NCBI GenBank assembly: GCA_003161575.1
Contig: PMOE01000034.1
Coordinates: 9,060 to 52,396 of the forward strand
From: Acidimicrobiaceae bacterium
GTDB taxonomy: Bacteria; Actinomycetota; Acidimicrobiia; Acidimicrobiales; RAAP-2
Length of the DNA stretch: 43,337 bases
Direction: 5' to 3'
The position numbers and the translations under genes were made by a program. The stretch's first letter is position 1, and every line of letters begins with the position of its first letter. The notes beneath the pieces were generated by a model. The model was not told the DNA's origin. It did no database searches and saw only the letters and a program-made list of their open reading frames with translations. Below, in pieces: positions 1 through 8,166 of this stretch.

Positions 1-1502
1 TTGTAGAGCTTGCCGTTGGGGTCTCGGGGCAGTTCGCTCACGAAATCGACCGACCGTGGGCACTTGTAGGCGGCCAGTTCTTCTCGGCAGTAGGCGATGA
101 GGGCCGCTTCGAGAGCTGGACCGGAGGCGGACAGATCAACCGGCTCGACCACGGCTTTCACAGCTTCTCCCATATCGGGGTCGGGGACCCCGATCACGGC
201 GACGTCGGCCACCAACGGGTGTGTGGCGAGCACGTTCTCCGCCTCTTGGGGATAGATGTTCACACCGCCGGCGATGATCATGTGGGAGATCCGATCGGTC
301 AGATAGAGGTACCCGTCCTCGTCCAGCAATCCGACGTCGCCGAGCGTACGCCAACCCTGATCGTCGGTAACCGAGGCTGTCTTTTCCGGATCGTTGTGAT
401 ACTCGAACGGTCGGCCGCCTTCGAAGTAGACGACCCCGTCTTGGCCGGTCGGCAACTCGTTGCCGTCGGGGCCGACAATGTGTGCCGGGCTCATAGGGCG
501 TCCGACAGACCCGGGATGGGCCAACCACTCCTCGGCGGTGATCCAGGTGGCGCCAATATCCTCGGTACCCGAGTAGTACTCGTGGATGATCGGTCCCCAC
601 CACTCGAGCATCTGGCTCTTCACGGCGATCGGGCACGGGGCCGCGGCGTGGACGACATAGCGAAGGCTCGACAAGTCGTAGCGGGTCCGCTCGTTTTCAG
701 AGAGTTTGAGCAGTCGGACGAACATAGTGGGAACGAACTGGGCGTGGGTCACCCCCCGGCGCTCTATGAGCTCGAGGCACTCGGAGGGGTCGAATTGCTC
801 CATGATCACCACCGTGGCCCCGAGGCGCAGCATCGAGAGTGAGTAGACGAGCGGGGCCGAGTGGTAGAGCGGTGCGGGGGAGAGGTAGACCGCGCCGGGG
901 CCGGCTCCGGACCTTGCGATGTTCGCTGCGATCTGGACCGGTACCGCCGCCGGGTCGCCCATCGGTGTACCCGAGAGCTCCTTGGCCACCCCTTTGGGCT
1001 TGCCCGTAGTCCCCGACGAGTAGAGCATCTCGCGTCCTTCGGCCTCGTCGCAGATGGGCCCCCCCGGGTGTGCGTGCACCGCGTCCGTGTAGTCCTCGAA
1101 TCCCGCCAGATTGCCTCCGACGGCCAGGGGCAGCGAGATTCGGGTCAGGTGCAAGGTCGAGGCGGCCTCGGCCATGGTGGCCGAGGCGATAAGGGCCGTC
1201 GCACCGCAGTCATCGAGGATGTACTGGATCTCTGCGGTTCCGAGGTGGTGGTTGAGCGGTGTGTAGTAGAGCCCGGCGCGTTGGGCTCCCCAAGCCACCT
1301 CGAGGTAGCGCACGTTGTTCTCCATGAGAATGGCGATGTGATCGCCACGCGACAGTCCTCGAGACCGAAACAGCTGGGCCAGCCGATTGGACCGTTCGTC
1401 GAGTTCTCTGTACGAGAGCATCTCGCCGCTTGTACCCATCACCACAGCGATGGCATCGGGCTGGCTTGCAGCCTGGCTCCCGAGATCGAGGGACGCCGGC
1501 AT
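1..1502 (-). CDS. Acyl-CoA synthetase (AMP-forming), 3' end cut by window edge
   Basis: Adenylate-forming ligase that would activate a carboxylic acid to its CoA thioester through an acyl-AMP. About 500 residues are visible, starting MPASLDLG at an ATG 8 nt after the stop of the crotonase gene. Seen in order: the phosphate-binding motif SSGTTGKPKG, the mid-domain YYSGTED (A5-like), the hinge DRISHMIIAGGVNIYP (A8-like), and the start of the C-terminal lysine motif LPRDPNGK just before the sequence ends. It shares the unusual string HAAAPCPIAVK with the ligase at 27826-29346, so the two are probably paralogues. It is the last visible gene of the amidohydrolase/crotonase operon, so it probably acts on the same unknown substrate. 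Family is clear; substrate is not. Confidence 0.9.
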   Translation of the reverse strand, partial: MPASLDLGSQAASQPDAIAVVMGTSGEMLSYRELDERSNRLAQLFRSRGLSRGDHIAILMENNVRYLEVAWGAQRAGLYYTPLNHHLGTAEIQYILDDCGATALIASATMAEAASTLHLTRISLPLAVGGNLAGFEDYTDAVHAHPGGPICDEAEGREMLYSSGTTGKPKGVAKELSGTPMGDPAAVPVQIAANIARSGAGPGAVYLSPAPLYHSAPLVYSLSMLRLGATVVIMEQFDPSECLELIERRGVTHAQFVPTMFVRLLKLSENERTRYDLSSLRYVVHAAAPCPIAVKSQMLEWWGPIIHEYYSGTEDIGATWITAEEWLAHPGSVGRPMSPAHIVGPDGNELPTGQDGVVYFEGGRPFEYHNDPEKTASVTDDQGWRTLGDVGLLDEDGYLYLTDRISHMIIAGGVNIYPQEAENVLATHPLVADVAVIGVPDPDMGEAVKAVVEPVDLSASGPALEAALIAYCREELAAYKCPRSVDFVSELPRDPNGKLY

Positions 1503-1510
1503 GGATGGAC

Positions 1511-2320
1511 TCAGCGGTTCTTCCAGACCGGCGTCCGCTTTTCGGCGAAGGCTAGCGGGCCCTCCTTGGCATCCTGGCTGGAGAACACCTCGGTCGAAAG
1601 CTCGGTTTCGATTTTGTACGCTTCGCGCATGTCGGTGGCCAATCCCCGCAGCACCGATTCCTTGGTCTTTCTGATCGCAAACGGCCCGTTGGCCGTGATT
1701 CGGTGGGCGTAGTCGTAGGCCCGCTCCATCAAACGGTCCGGTGGGCACACCTCGTTGAGGAGTCCCATCTCGTAGGCCCGGTTGGCCGGTACCCGGTCCG
1801 CACAGAGCAGGAGCTCCATGGCGGCGGGAAAGGGGACCTGCCGGGGTAGTCGGACCGTGGTGCCGCCGCCGGCGAAAAGCCCGCGCTTGGGCTCCATCAC
1901 TCCGAAAGTGGCGGTGTCAGCGGCCACCCGCAGATCGCAGCCGCCCAGCATCTCCATGCCCCCGGCCACGCAGGTCCCGTTGACCGCAGCCACGATCGGC
2001 TTGTAGAGCGCCACATTGCGCAGCACGGCCTTGACCCCGTCGTCCAGCCGATACCCGCCGATCTCGGGAACCTCTCCCGACTTTATCTTCTGCTGGAGCT
2101 CGGTGACCTGGGGGATGTAGGTCTTGAGGTCGGCCCCGACGCAGAAGTCCCGGCCCACCCCGGTGATCACGGCCACCCACGCGTCATCGTCCTCGCCGAA
2201 GCGGTCCCAGGCCGAGCGCAGGTGGAAGAAGTGCTCCATGTCGAGCGAGTTGCGGTGTTCGGGCCGGTCAATGGTGATCAAGGCGACGTGATCGTCGCCC
2301 ATCTCGTACTCGATGGGCAC
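1511..2320 (-). CDS. Enoyl-CoA hydratase/isomerase (crotonase) family protein
   Basis: Crotonase-fold protein of 269 residues, normal length for the family. It would hydrate, isomerise or otherwise act on an enoyl-CoA in the cytoplasm. Visible hallmarks are the first oxyanion-hole segment GADLKTYIP, the second VAGGMEMLGGCDL, and MEPKRGLFAGGG, where the Glu aligns with a catalytic Glu of hydratases. The start is a GTG one base after the TGA of the upstream amidohydrolase, which implies translational coupling. The C-terminal part SSQDAKEGPLAFAEKRTP is typical of the family. Which reaction it runs (hydratase, isomerase, hydrolase) is not decided by the sequence. Confidence 0.92.
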   Translation of the reverse strand: MPIEYEMGDDHVALITIDRPEHRNSLDMEHFFHLRSAWDRFGEDDDAWVAVITGVGRDFCVGADLKTYIPQVTELQQKIKSGEVPEIGGYRLDDGVKAVLRNVALYKPIVAAVNGTCVAGGMEMLGGCDLRVAADTATFGVMEPKRGLFAGGGTTVRLPRQVPFPAAMELLLCADRVPANRAYEMGLLNEVCPPDRLMERAYDYAHRITANGPFAIRKTKESVLRGLATDMREAYKIETELSTEVFSSQDAKEGPLAFAEKRTPVWKNR

Positions 2321-2321
2321 G

Positions 2322-3626
2322 TCAGTCGGGGTCCTTGCCCATCGAGTCCAACCTCTTGGTCACCGTTCCGAGGTCGACGATGCCAGTGTGCTTCTCCTTC
2401 GGGCCGCCCTTGGATCGCGAGACAACCGACGTGTCGACATCAGCTGCTTCGGCCCGGAGCGCGCTCACAGTGCACTGGTCTTTGGGCCTCACGGAGAACG
2501 GGTTGTAGCTAAAATGCTTCATGGCATTGAGATGGGTGATCTTGTTGATCTCGCCATCGGGCACCCCATCCACGTACTTCATGAGGGCCTCAGGTGACTG
2601 GGGCCACGTCGAGTCGGAATGGGGGTAGTCACATTCCCAGGTGATGTTGTCGATGTTGAGATAGTGGCGGTTGTCAACCCCGAAGGCGTCATCGATGAAG
2701 CAGGTGATGATCCTTTCCTTGAAGAGCTGGCTCGGCAGCATGTCCCCGAAGTCCTGGCCGGTCCAGGCGTGGTGGTGTTGGTAGACGTAGTCGATCCGCT
2801 CGAGCGCATAGGGAATCCAGCCGATGCCGCCCTCCGAGAGCGCAATCCGAAGGTCCTTGAACTTGCGCAAGACGGGGGACCAGATCAGATCGGCCGCCGC
2901 CTGCACCATGTTCATCGGTTGCAGGCTGATCATCACGTCGATCGGTGCTTCCACCGAGGTGATAACGAGCTGGGACGACGAGCCGAGGTGCATGCATACG
3001 ATCGTCCCCTCGTCGGCACAAGCGGTCCAGAACGGATCCCAGTGTGAGTTGTGGAGCGAAGGCCACCCGAGCTTTTCGGGGTTCTCCGAAAAGGTGACGG
3101 CCCGACATCCAATGGCCGCCACCCTGTGCACTTCGGCCGCTGCCAGCTCGGGATCCCAAATGGCCGGGATGGACAGGGGGATGAACCGGCCCGGCTCGGC
3201 CCCGCACCACCCGTCGATGTGCCAGTCGTTGTAGGCCCGGACCATGGCCAGGGCCTCATCTTTGTCCTCGTTCCGGGCGAAGAGCTGACCGCAGAACTGG
3301 GGGAACGAAGGGAAACACATCGAACCGAGGACCCCGTTTGCACTCATGTCGCGAACCCGTTCGTGGACGTCGTAGCAGCCCGGCCGCATGTCGTCGAACG
3401 ATTCGGGCTCGATGCCGTACTCCTCGGGGGGTCGGCCCACCACTGCGTTGAGCCCGACGTTGGGGATCTCGCTCCCGTTGTAGTGCCAGAAGTCCGTCCC
3501 GTCGGGCCGACGGACCAGGGTCGGCGCCTTGTCCTGGTATTTCGCCGGCAGGCGTCCGTCGAACATGTTCGGCGGCTCGATCACGTGGTCGTCCACGCTG
3601 ACCAGGATCATGTCCTCAGTACGCAT
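2322..3626 (-). CDS. Amidohydrolase family 2 (metal-dependent TIM-barrel hydrolase/decarboxylase-like)
   Basis: About 434 residues from ATG at 3626 (MRTEDMILVSVDDHV). This start is preferred over an upstream in-frame one because a strong GGGAGGGA ribosome site lies about 6 nt before it and the family normally begins with this DDH motif. Metal-ligand candidates are the N-terminal D-x-H (VDDHVIEPP), a His in MHLGSSS, and an Asp in ECDYPHSD near the end of the barrel. Family members are decarboxylases or C-C/C-N hydrolases of aromatic or alicyclic acids; in actinobacteria they often sit in lipid- or aromatic-degradation clusters. First gene of a three-gene operon with the crotonase and ligase, behind a palindromic site at 3656-3669. 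Confidence 0.9.
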   Translation of the reverse strand: MRTEDMILVSVDDHVIEPPNMFDGRLPAKYQDKAPTLVRRPDGTDFWHYNGSEIPNVGLNAVVGRPPEEYGIEPESFDDMRPGCYDVHERVRDMSANGVLGSMCFPSFPQFCGQLFARNEDKDEALAMVRAYNDWHIDGWCGAEPGRFIPLSIPAIWDPELAAAEVHRVAAIGCRAVTFSENPEKLGWPSLHNSHWDPFWTACADEGTIVCMHLGSSSQLVITSVEAPIDVMISLQPMNMVQAAADLIWSPVLRKFKDLRIALSEGGIGWIPYALERIDYVYQHHHAWTGQDFGDMLPSQLFKERIITCFIDDAFGVDNRHYLNIDNITWECDYPHSDSTWPQSPEALMKYVDGVPDGEINKITHLNAMKHFSYNPFSVRPKDQCTVSALRAEAADVDTSVVSRSKGGPKEKHTGIVDLGTVTKRLDSMGKDPD

Positions 3627-3655
3627 CGGCTTCCCTCCCAACTGGCTTCTGGGTA

Positions 3656-3669
3656 TGACACCCGTGTCA
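3656..3669. promoter_or_regulatory. 14-bp palindrome TGACACCCGTGTCA, putative operator
   Basis: Inverted repeat TGACAC-CC-GTGTCA, 30 bp upstream of the amidohydrolase start. The right half also forms GTGTC-A-GACAC with the adjoining bases (3664-3674). The same 14 bases occur once more at 35698-35711, just before an acyl-CoA dehydrogenase gene. Size and position suit a TetR- or GntR-type dimer site; the regulator is not identified. Confidence 0.6.
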
Positions 3670-4155
3670 GACACACTATGCGGGTACGGCCCTCGGACGC
3701 GCCAGTGTGTCCGGTTGGTCGACGGCCCAACCCCGTGGCCGGCTTCCCTCGACCCGGGCCTTCGGCGGTAGCGTGGCCGGCAAGACACGGTGACCCCTCC
3801 GGGGGTCGAAGGGGAGCCCGCGGCGTCACGGGCAGCGGTCGTTCAGCGGCGGAGTGAAGGCCGTGGCCATCACCTTGCTCGTTCTCACCGAAGAGTGCCC
3901 CTGAGGTGACTGCCTGCACCGTCGATTCACCCAGTGCCGGCGCCAGTCGTTGCCGAACCCGGCTCGCCTTCGCACCGTCGCTCGGGCCGAAAGTTCGTCA
4001 ACCCATGACTCGGGGTTGGCGGGAACGTGCGCACGGTGACCGCCACGACAAGAATCGACACGATCGACGCCCCCCGCACGCTCGTGGCCGATCACTCTTG
4101 CATTTCTGCGCCGGCATTTGGGGTCGACCGGCCCATCACAGTAGGCGCGGCCCTC
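3670..4155. other. Gene-free stretch between amidohydrolase and clpP
   Basis: About 490 bases without a convincing gene; open frames here have no recognisable family features. A short GC hairpin (GACCCC / GGGGTC, 3792-3807) is present but has no T tract. The stretch contains upstream sequence of the amidohydrolase operon and downstream sequence of clpP. Confidence 0.5.
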
Positions 4156-4791
4156 TCAGGAGTTGGCGGCCGCGATCTCAAGTAGCGGCGCGGCGAGTCC
4201 CCGGCGAGGGGCGAGGATGTCATCGATGAGCCCGTATGCCATGGCGTCCTCGGCCGTCATGAAGTAGTCGCGATCGATGTCCTTTTCCACTTGCTCGACC
4301 GGTTTGCCGCTGTGGTGGGCGATGATCTCGGCCATCCGCCGAGTCGTGGCCAGTACCTCTCGGAGCTGGATCTCCATGTCACTCGGCGCCCCTCGGGTAC
4401 CCGCCGAGCCCTGGTGGATCATGATGCGGGAGTTGGGGAGCGCCAGGCGCTTCCCCGGCGCGCCAGCGCACAGGATCATGGCGGCGGCCGACATGCCCAT
4501 GCCCACGCAGATGGTGGAGACCTCGGGGGCCACGTGTTGGATCACGTCGTAGATGGCCATTCCGGCGTAGGCCATACCCCCAGGGGAGTTGATGTAAAGG
4601 GCGATGTCCTTGTCGGGGTCTTGCGCCTCGAGATAGAGGATCTGGGTAATGATCAGGTTCGCGATCTGATCGTCGACCTCTTGGCCGAGAAAGACGATCC
4701 GGTCGCGGAGCAAGAGCGAGTAGATGTCGAAGGCCCTTTCGCCGCGACTCGATTCCTCCACCACCGTTGGGATCAGCGAGTGCCTGGGCAT
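4156..4791 (-). CDS. clpP: ATP-dependent Clp protease proteolytic subunit, catalytically intact
   Basis: Serine peptidase subunit of 211 residues that would assemble into heptameric rings and degrade proteins fed by an AAA+ partner in the cytoplasm. The catalytic triad can be placed: Ser101 (VGMGMSAAA), His126 (SRIMIHQG) and Asp171 (EKDIDRDYF). The strand INSPGG and the [11 protein letters not shown] segment match the family closely. The start MPRHSL at 4791 is chosen because the family starts near here; the longer open frame upstream runs through the intergenic palindrome. No clpX or second canonical clpP is adjacent, so this is probably an extra clpP. It diverges from an XRE regulator plus a ClpP-like pseudoprotease, which suggests a dedicated regulated module. 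Confidence 0.95.
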   Translation of the reverse strand: MPRHSLIPTVVEESSRGERAFDIYSLLLRDRIVFLGQEVDDQIANLIITQILYLEAQDPDKDIALYINSPGGMAYAGMAIYDVIQHVAPEVSTICVGMGMSAAAMILCAGAPGKRLALPNSRIMIHQGSAGTRGAPSDMEIQLREVLATTRRMAEIIAHHSGKPVEQVEKDIDRDYFMTAEDAMAYGLIDDILAPRRGLAAPLLEIAAANS

Positions 4792-4842
4792 GACGACCTC
4801 CTCGGGTCGGTAGGTCCGCCGGCGCGGTGCCCGGGACCATCG

Positions 4843-4878
4843 CGTCCATGGTATCTCAAATATGAGATACCATGGACG
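4843..4878. promoter_or_regulatory. Perfect 16-bp inverted repeat between clpP and the XRE gene
   Basis: Arms CGTCCATGGTATCTCA and TGAGATACCATGGACG flank a 4-base AT-only spacer (AATA). It lies 51 bp upstream of the clpP start and 42 bp upstream of the XRE start, so it can serve both promoters. A perfect 32-base match over two arms is not a chance event. It could be the binding site of the adjacent XRE protein. A transcript through it would form a strong hairpin, but there is no T tract. Confidence 0.75.
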
Positions 4879-4920
4879 TCGTACCCTCGGTTGGCGACCA
4901 CGGGACCAAGGGAGCAAGGC

Positions 4921-5184
4921 GTGAACGAGCGACGACACGAGACGGTGTTCCCAGGCTTCGCCGACATGGCCGAGCGCCGCCGGACCCTAAGTGACGAGCT
5001 GGCCGCCCGCCGGCGTGAGCTCGGGCTCTCCCAGACAGAAGTAGCGGCCCGTATGGGTACCTCCCAGTCGGCAGTGGCCCGTCTCGAGGCAGGGTTGGGG
5101 GACATCCGGCTCTCGACGCTCGAGCGCTACGCGGCGGCCCTCGGTCGTCACATCGACGTCCGCCTCCACGACGGCCCACGGTGA
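4921..5184 (+). CDS. Small XRE-family helix-turn-helix regulator
   Basis: DNA-binding protein of 87 residues that is little more than one XRE/Cro-type domain. The helix-turn-helix is at about residues 36-62 ([20 protein letters not shown]), followed by [13 protein letters not shown] as in XRE regulators and HigA-type antitoxins. GTG start at 4921 after a GAGCAAG-like ribosome site. Its stop overlaps the start of the next gene (GTGA), so the two are translationally coupled. No toxin gene is adjacent, which argues against a toxin-antitoxin pair. By analogy with PopR, which controls an extra clpP pair in Streptomyces, it probably controls this Clp locus through the palindrome at 4843-4878; that is inference. 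Confidence 0.85.
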   Translation: MNERRHETVFPGFADMAERRRTLSDELAARRRELGLSQTEVAARMGTSQSAVARLEAGLGDIRLSTLERYAAALGRHIDVRLHDGPR

Positions 5185-5816
5185 GGCCGCAGGTGTTCGC
5201 GCTGGGCGACGGTTCGGGAGACCCGCCCCGAGACGAGTGGCCCCGGTCGGTTCGCGACCGACTCTTTGACCAACGGGTGGTCTTCGTGTCAGGGACCCTT
5301 GACGGTCCGGTGTCGAGCCAGGCGGCCATGGAGCTGATGACTCTCGACGCGTCGGGCGATGAACCCATCCAGCTCCAGATCGAATGCAGCGACGGCGACG
5401 TGGACTCGGCGCTTTGCCTTATGGACGTGATCGAGCTGGCCGGCGTGCCGGTGCGGGCCACCGCTCTCGGGCTGGTCGGCGGCCCGGCGGTAGGCGTGCT
5501 GGCGGTGGCTCACCACCGCGCGGCCACACTCCACTCCCGCCTTGCGCTTTTCGAACCGTCGGCGAGCTTCAGCGGCCCCGGCCGCGACGTCGAAAGCTGG
5601 GCCGAGCACCGCTTGGTCCGATGGCAGCTCTTTTGTGAGCGGGTGGCCGTGGCCGTGAAGCGTGAGTACGAGTCGGTGGCCGCTGACTTCGGGGCGGGCC
5701 GATTCCTCGGCGCCCAAGAAGCGCTCGACTACGGACTGCTTGACGAGATCAGCCGGCCCGACGCCCGCCTGGTCTCGCTTCGGGGGCGCCCCATGGGGTT
5801 CGGCTCGACGCGTTGA
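5181..5816 (+). CDS. ClpP-like protein lacking catalytic Ser and His (putative pseudoprotease)
   Basis: Protein of 211 residues that aligns almost without gaps to the ClpP at 4156-4791. At the nucleophile, VGMGMSAAA of ClpP corresponds to LGLVGGPAV here, so Ser101 becomes Gly101. The active His segment IMIHQ becomes LALFEP (His to Phe124). Asp169 remains. The oxyanion-strand motif INSPGG becomes IECSDGD. The C-terminal AQEALDYGLLDEI matches [13 protein letters not shown], so the fold is kept. It cannot be a normal serine peptidase. Likely roles are a structural subunit in mixed rings, like cyanobacterial ClpR, or a regulator of the neighbouring ClpP. GTG start overlaps the XRE stop. Confidence 0.85.
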   Translation: MRPQVFALGDGSGDPPRDEWPRSVRDRLFDQRVVFVSGTLDGPVSSQAAMELMTLDASGDEPIQLQIECSDGDVDSALCLMDVIELAGVPVRATALGLVGGPAVGVLAVAHHRAATLHSRLALFEPSASFSGPGRDVESWAEHRLVRWQLFCERVAVAVKREYESVAADFGAGRFLGAQEALDYGLLDEISRPDARLVSLRGRPMGFGSTR

Positions 5817-5858
5817 GCCACCCCGGGGGGGCGTGATCGGACACCCGGACACCCGCGC

Positions 5859-6593
5859 TCAGCCGGTGAGGGCCACCTGTATGGCGTTGATGCCCTTCAC
5901 CAGTGCCGTTTGTCCCGCCTCATCAAGCACGGCGTAGGCCGGCAGGATCAGCTGGTCGGTCAGCGCCTCTGCCGCCTGCCACTTGGCCCGTTCCACGTCG
6001 GTGATCACCGGCGGATCATCTTCGCTCCAGCCGAACATTGCAATGTCGTTGGGCCGATGAATGAAGTGCGCGGTCTTGCCGTCGAGCCCCGAAGCCCGCA
6101 GCGCCAACAAGTGGGCGCTCCCGCGGAATTCGCGGAGAACCGTGACGAGCTGCATGGCCCGTCCTGGGGTGTCGTCGACCAGGGGCTCGGCCGAGATGCC
6201 GGCGTAAAGAGTGAGGGCGACAGGGTCGGCGGCGTCGTTTAGCGCGCCGGCTGCGGCACAGAATGCGTCGAGTCCTTCGATGTCGGCGAATTTCGACCGG
6301 CCGAGGTTGGCCGAGCATTCCATGTAGATGCGGCCGGCCTCTCGGGGTGCAAGGATCTCTTTTGCTGCATTCCAGAGTCCAGAAACGGTCGAGGGGTTGA
6401 AGTAGCCGAAGGCGCTGACCACGACGGCGGACTCAACGTCGCCCAACACGCCACCGCGGCCGAGGCAATAGAGCTGGAACACGTCGAGACCCAGTTGCTC
6501 GCCGACTGCGATGGTCTCGGGGGTGAAGTAGAAGGCCCAGCCGAGATCACGGATCTTCGGACAGACGTCGGCGATGAGTTCTTCGGGTGTCAT
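5859..6593 (-). CDS. SCO6745-family protein of unknown function
   Basis: 244 residues. The N-terminal half (WAFYFTPETIAVGEQLGL, GRGGVLGDV, VVSAFGYFNPSTV) resembles the actinobacterial SCO6745 family, whose members have a YFAPEA-like segment followed by a GYFAxRAAPLG-like and an FYNFNP-like motif. No catalytic motif, signal peptide or membrane segment is visible. The family function is unknown to me. The ATG at 6593 has a TATGCT box 6 nt upstream, so the mRNA is probably leaderless. It is followed upstream on the same strand by a thiolase-like gene with a 39-bp gap, and may be cotranscribed with it. Confidence 0.65.
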   Translation of the reverse strand: MTPEELIADVCPKIRDLGWAFYFTPETIAVGEQLGLDVFQLYCLGRGGVLGDVESAVVVSAFGYFNPSTVSGLWNAAKEILAPREAGRIYMECSANLGRSKFADIEGLDAFCAAAGALNDAADPVALTLYAGISAEPLVDDTPGRAMQLVTVLREFRGSAHLLALRASGLDGKTAHFIHRPNDIAMFGWSEDDPPVITDVERAKWQAAEALTDQLILPAYAVLDEAGQTALVKGINAIQVALTG

Positions 6594-6599
6594 GAGCGC

Positions 6600-6605
6600 A
6601 GCATA
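6600..6605 (-). promoter_or_regulatory. TATGCT -10 box of a probable leaderless mRNA
   Basis: TATGCT fits the actinobacterial TANNNT -10 consensus and ends 6 nt before the ATG at 6593, so transcription would begin at or very near the start codon. No Shine-Dalgarno sequence lies between. Confidence 0.5.
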
Positions 6606-6632
6606 CGACGATGCTCGATCGGGCTGGTCGCC

Positions 6633-8156
6633 TCAGAAATGCGCCAGGGTGGCGCCGTTCTCCCCCGGAGACAAGGTCACCGCTTTTCCGACCAATACCT
6701 CGGCTTCGGCCACCGCGAGCGCGTCGGCATCCAAGAGTCGGGCGTAGCAGCGCGTCCCGTCGGGAAGGTCGCACACGAGCGCACCCGACACGGCCGAGCC
6801 GTCAGGCCCGTGCAGGACGGTGAATGCGGCGACGGTCGCTGGACCCTCGGCCGCATCCGTGATGGCCAGCACCGGCTGGGTGACCCGCACTTCTTCGGCC
6901 AGCTTCGCCAGGTCAGGGCGCTCGAGGGCGCCGGGCTCGGTCGAGAAGAGTCCGTAGACATGCTTGGTCATGTGCATCCCCACGCCGCTCACCAGGCCGT
7001 AGTCGCCGGAGTTCTCCCGCAGCCTTTCGGTCATGGCGACGATCGAGTGGGTCATGTAGTCGCTTCCTGGACCCCCGTGGTAGGGCAGGCCCCCGGTGAC
7101 CGTCGGGGATCGCTCGCCCGTCACGAAGGTGTCGTGGTCCACCCCGAGCGCGTCGAGAGCGAAGGAGATCGAGCTGGCGAAGCAAGAATAAAGGTCGAGG
7201 TGGGCGACATCGTCGATCCCGATTCCAGCGCCGTTGAGCGCGGCCTGACTGGCCGCCATCATGGCCGCCGAACGCCACAGGTCGCGTCGCTCGGCCACGT
7301 AGTCGGGGTCTTGGGCGTACCCCCAGCCCCGCAGGTAGACCCGCTGGTCGATCGGTACGCCGAGCTGGTCGGCCTTCTCATCGCTGGCGACGAGGATCGC
7401 GGCGGCCATGTCGACGTCCATGATCGACGTCATCAGCTTGGTGTAGGGAAAGGCCACCATCCGATTGTCGGTCGTGGGTTCGACGATCTCTGCGGGAGAC
7501 CGCTCGACGGGAAACCAGGCGTTCGCCGGATCGGCCGCGGCCAGCTTTGTCATTTCCGACAGCAGTGGCCCGATGCGAGACCGGTGCTGCTCGATAGTTC
7601 GGGAAAGATGGGCCCGACGGGCGTTGTCGTACAGCGCGAAGGTCAAGAACGCTTCGAAGATCTCGTTGGCCACTTCGGCGGGGTGGAAGGGGATATCGAA
7701 GGGAAAAGGGCGGCGTTCGGGCGTGCGGTGAGACCACTGCGGCTTGTCGCCGGCCTTCTTCAACCGCCGGATCGTGGCCAAGGCCTCGGCCCCGACCACG
7801 AGGCCGAGGTCGAGTTGTCCGTCTCCGATGGCCTCGGCCGACTCGGCCACCAGCACCTGGGGCACCGAGCCGCCTATGCCCGAGTACACGCTCTGGCGGG
7901 CTGAGGCCCCGAGGCGTTCGGCCAGGCGCCCCGGCGGGTCGTCGTACTGCCAGGACTGGGAGTAGACGACTTTGATGGACTCGAGGGCGGAGATCGCGGC
8001 GGGCGCCCCGGCGTCGGCGGCGGCGGCCCGGGTAACTTCCTCCCACATGTCGAGGGGCTCGGGCGCACCGCGTGGCCCGACCTCAGAGGCGTGCCAGGTG
8101 CGGCGGGCCACCCCGATGATGCACGGAGTGCGCCGGTCGCGTGAAGGGGCGGCCAC
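6633..8156 (-). CDS. Thiolase-like protein (TLP1 type) with extra C-terminal domain
   Basis: 507 residues with the thiolase fold at about 10-395 and an added C-terminal domain (about 410-500, QPVLAITDAAEGPATVAAFTVL) like the OB-type domain of mycobacterial thiolase-like protein type 1. At the position of the nucleophilic Cys the sequence reads SGIGGSVPQ, so the normal thiolase nucleophile is absent and classical thiolysis is doubtful. The C-terminal half of the fold has HLDLYSCFASS and TGGLPYHGGPG, as in this subgroup. GTG start 10 bp after the stop of the acyl-CoA dehydrogenase gene upstream, hence an operon. It probably acts on a CoA or lipid thioester; the reaction is unknown. Confidence 0.82.
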   Translation of the reverse strand: MAAPSRDRRTPCIIGVARRTWHASEVGPRGAPEPLDMWEEVTRAAAADAGAPAAISALESIKVVYSQSWQYDDPPGRLAERLGASARQSVYSGIGGSVPQVLVAESAEAIGDGQLDLGLVVGAEALATIRRLKKAGDKPQWSHRTPERRPFPFDIPFHPAEVANEIFEAFLTFALYDNARRAHLSRTIEQHRSRIGPLLSEMTKLAAADPANAWFPVERSPAEIVEPTTDNRMVAFPYTKLMTSIMDVDMAAAILVASDEKADQLGVPIDQRVYLRGWGYAQDPDYVAERRDLWRSAAMMAASQAALNGAGIGIDDVAHLDLYSCFASSISFALDALGVDHDTFVTGERSPTVTGGLPYHGGPGSDYMTHSIVAMTERLRENSGDYGLVSGVGMHMTKHVYGLFSTEPGALERPDLAKLAEEVRVTQPVLAITDAAEGPATVAAFTVLHGPDGSAVSGALVCDLPDGTRCYARLLDADALAVAEAEVLVGKAVTLSPGENGATLAHF

Positions 8157-8166
8157 CGTGTCGGAC

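Noticed and set aside
3792-3807. GACCCC / GGGGTC hairpin in the amidohydrolase-clpP gap
   Set aside because: Short, GC-only, no T tract and far from any stop codon; expected by chance in this composition.
4921-5816. XRE gene as antitoxin of a toxin-antitoxin pair
   Set aside because: The HTH resembles HigA antitoxins, but the coupled partner is a ClpP-fold protein of 211 residues, not a RelE/HigB-type toxin.
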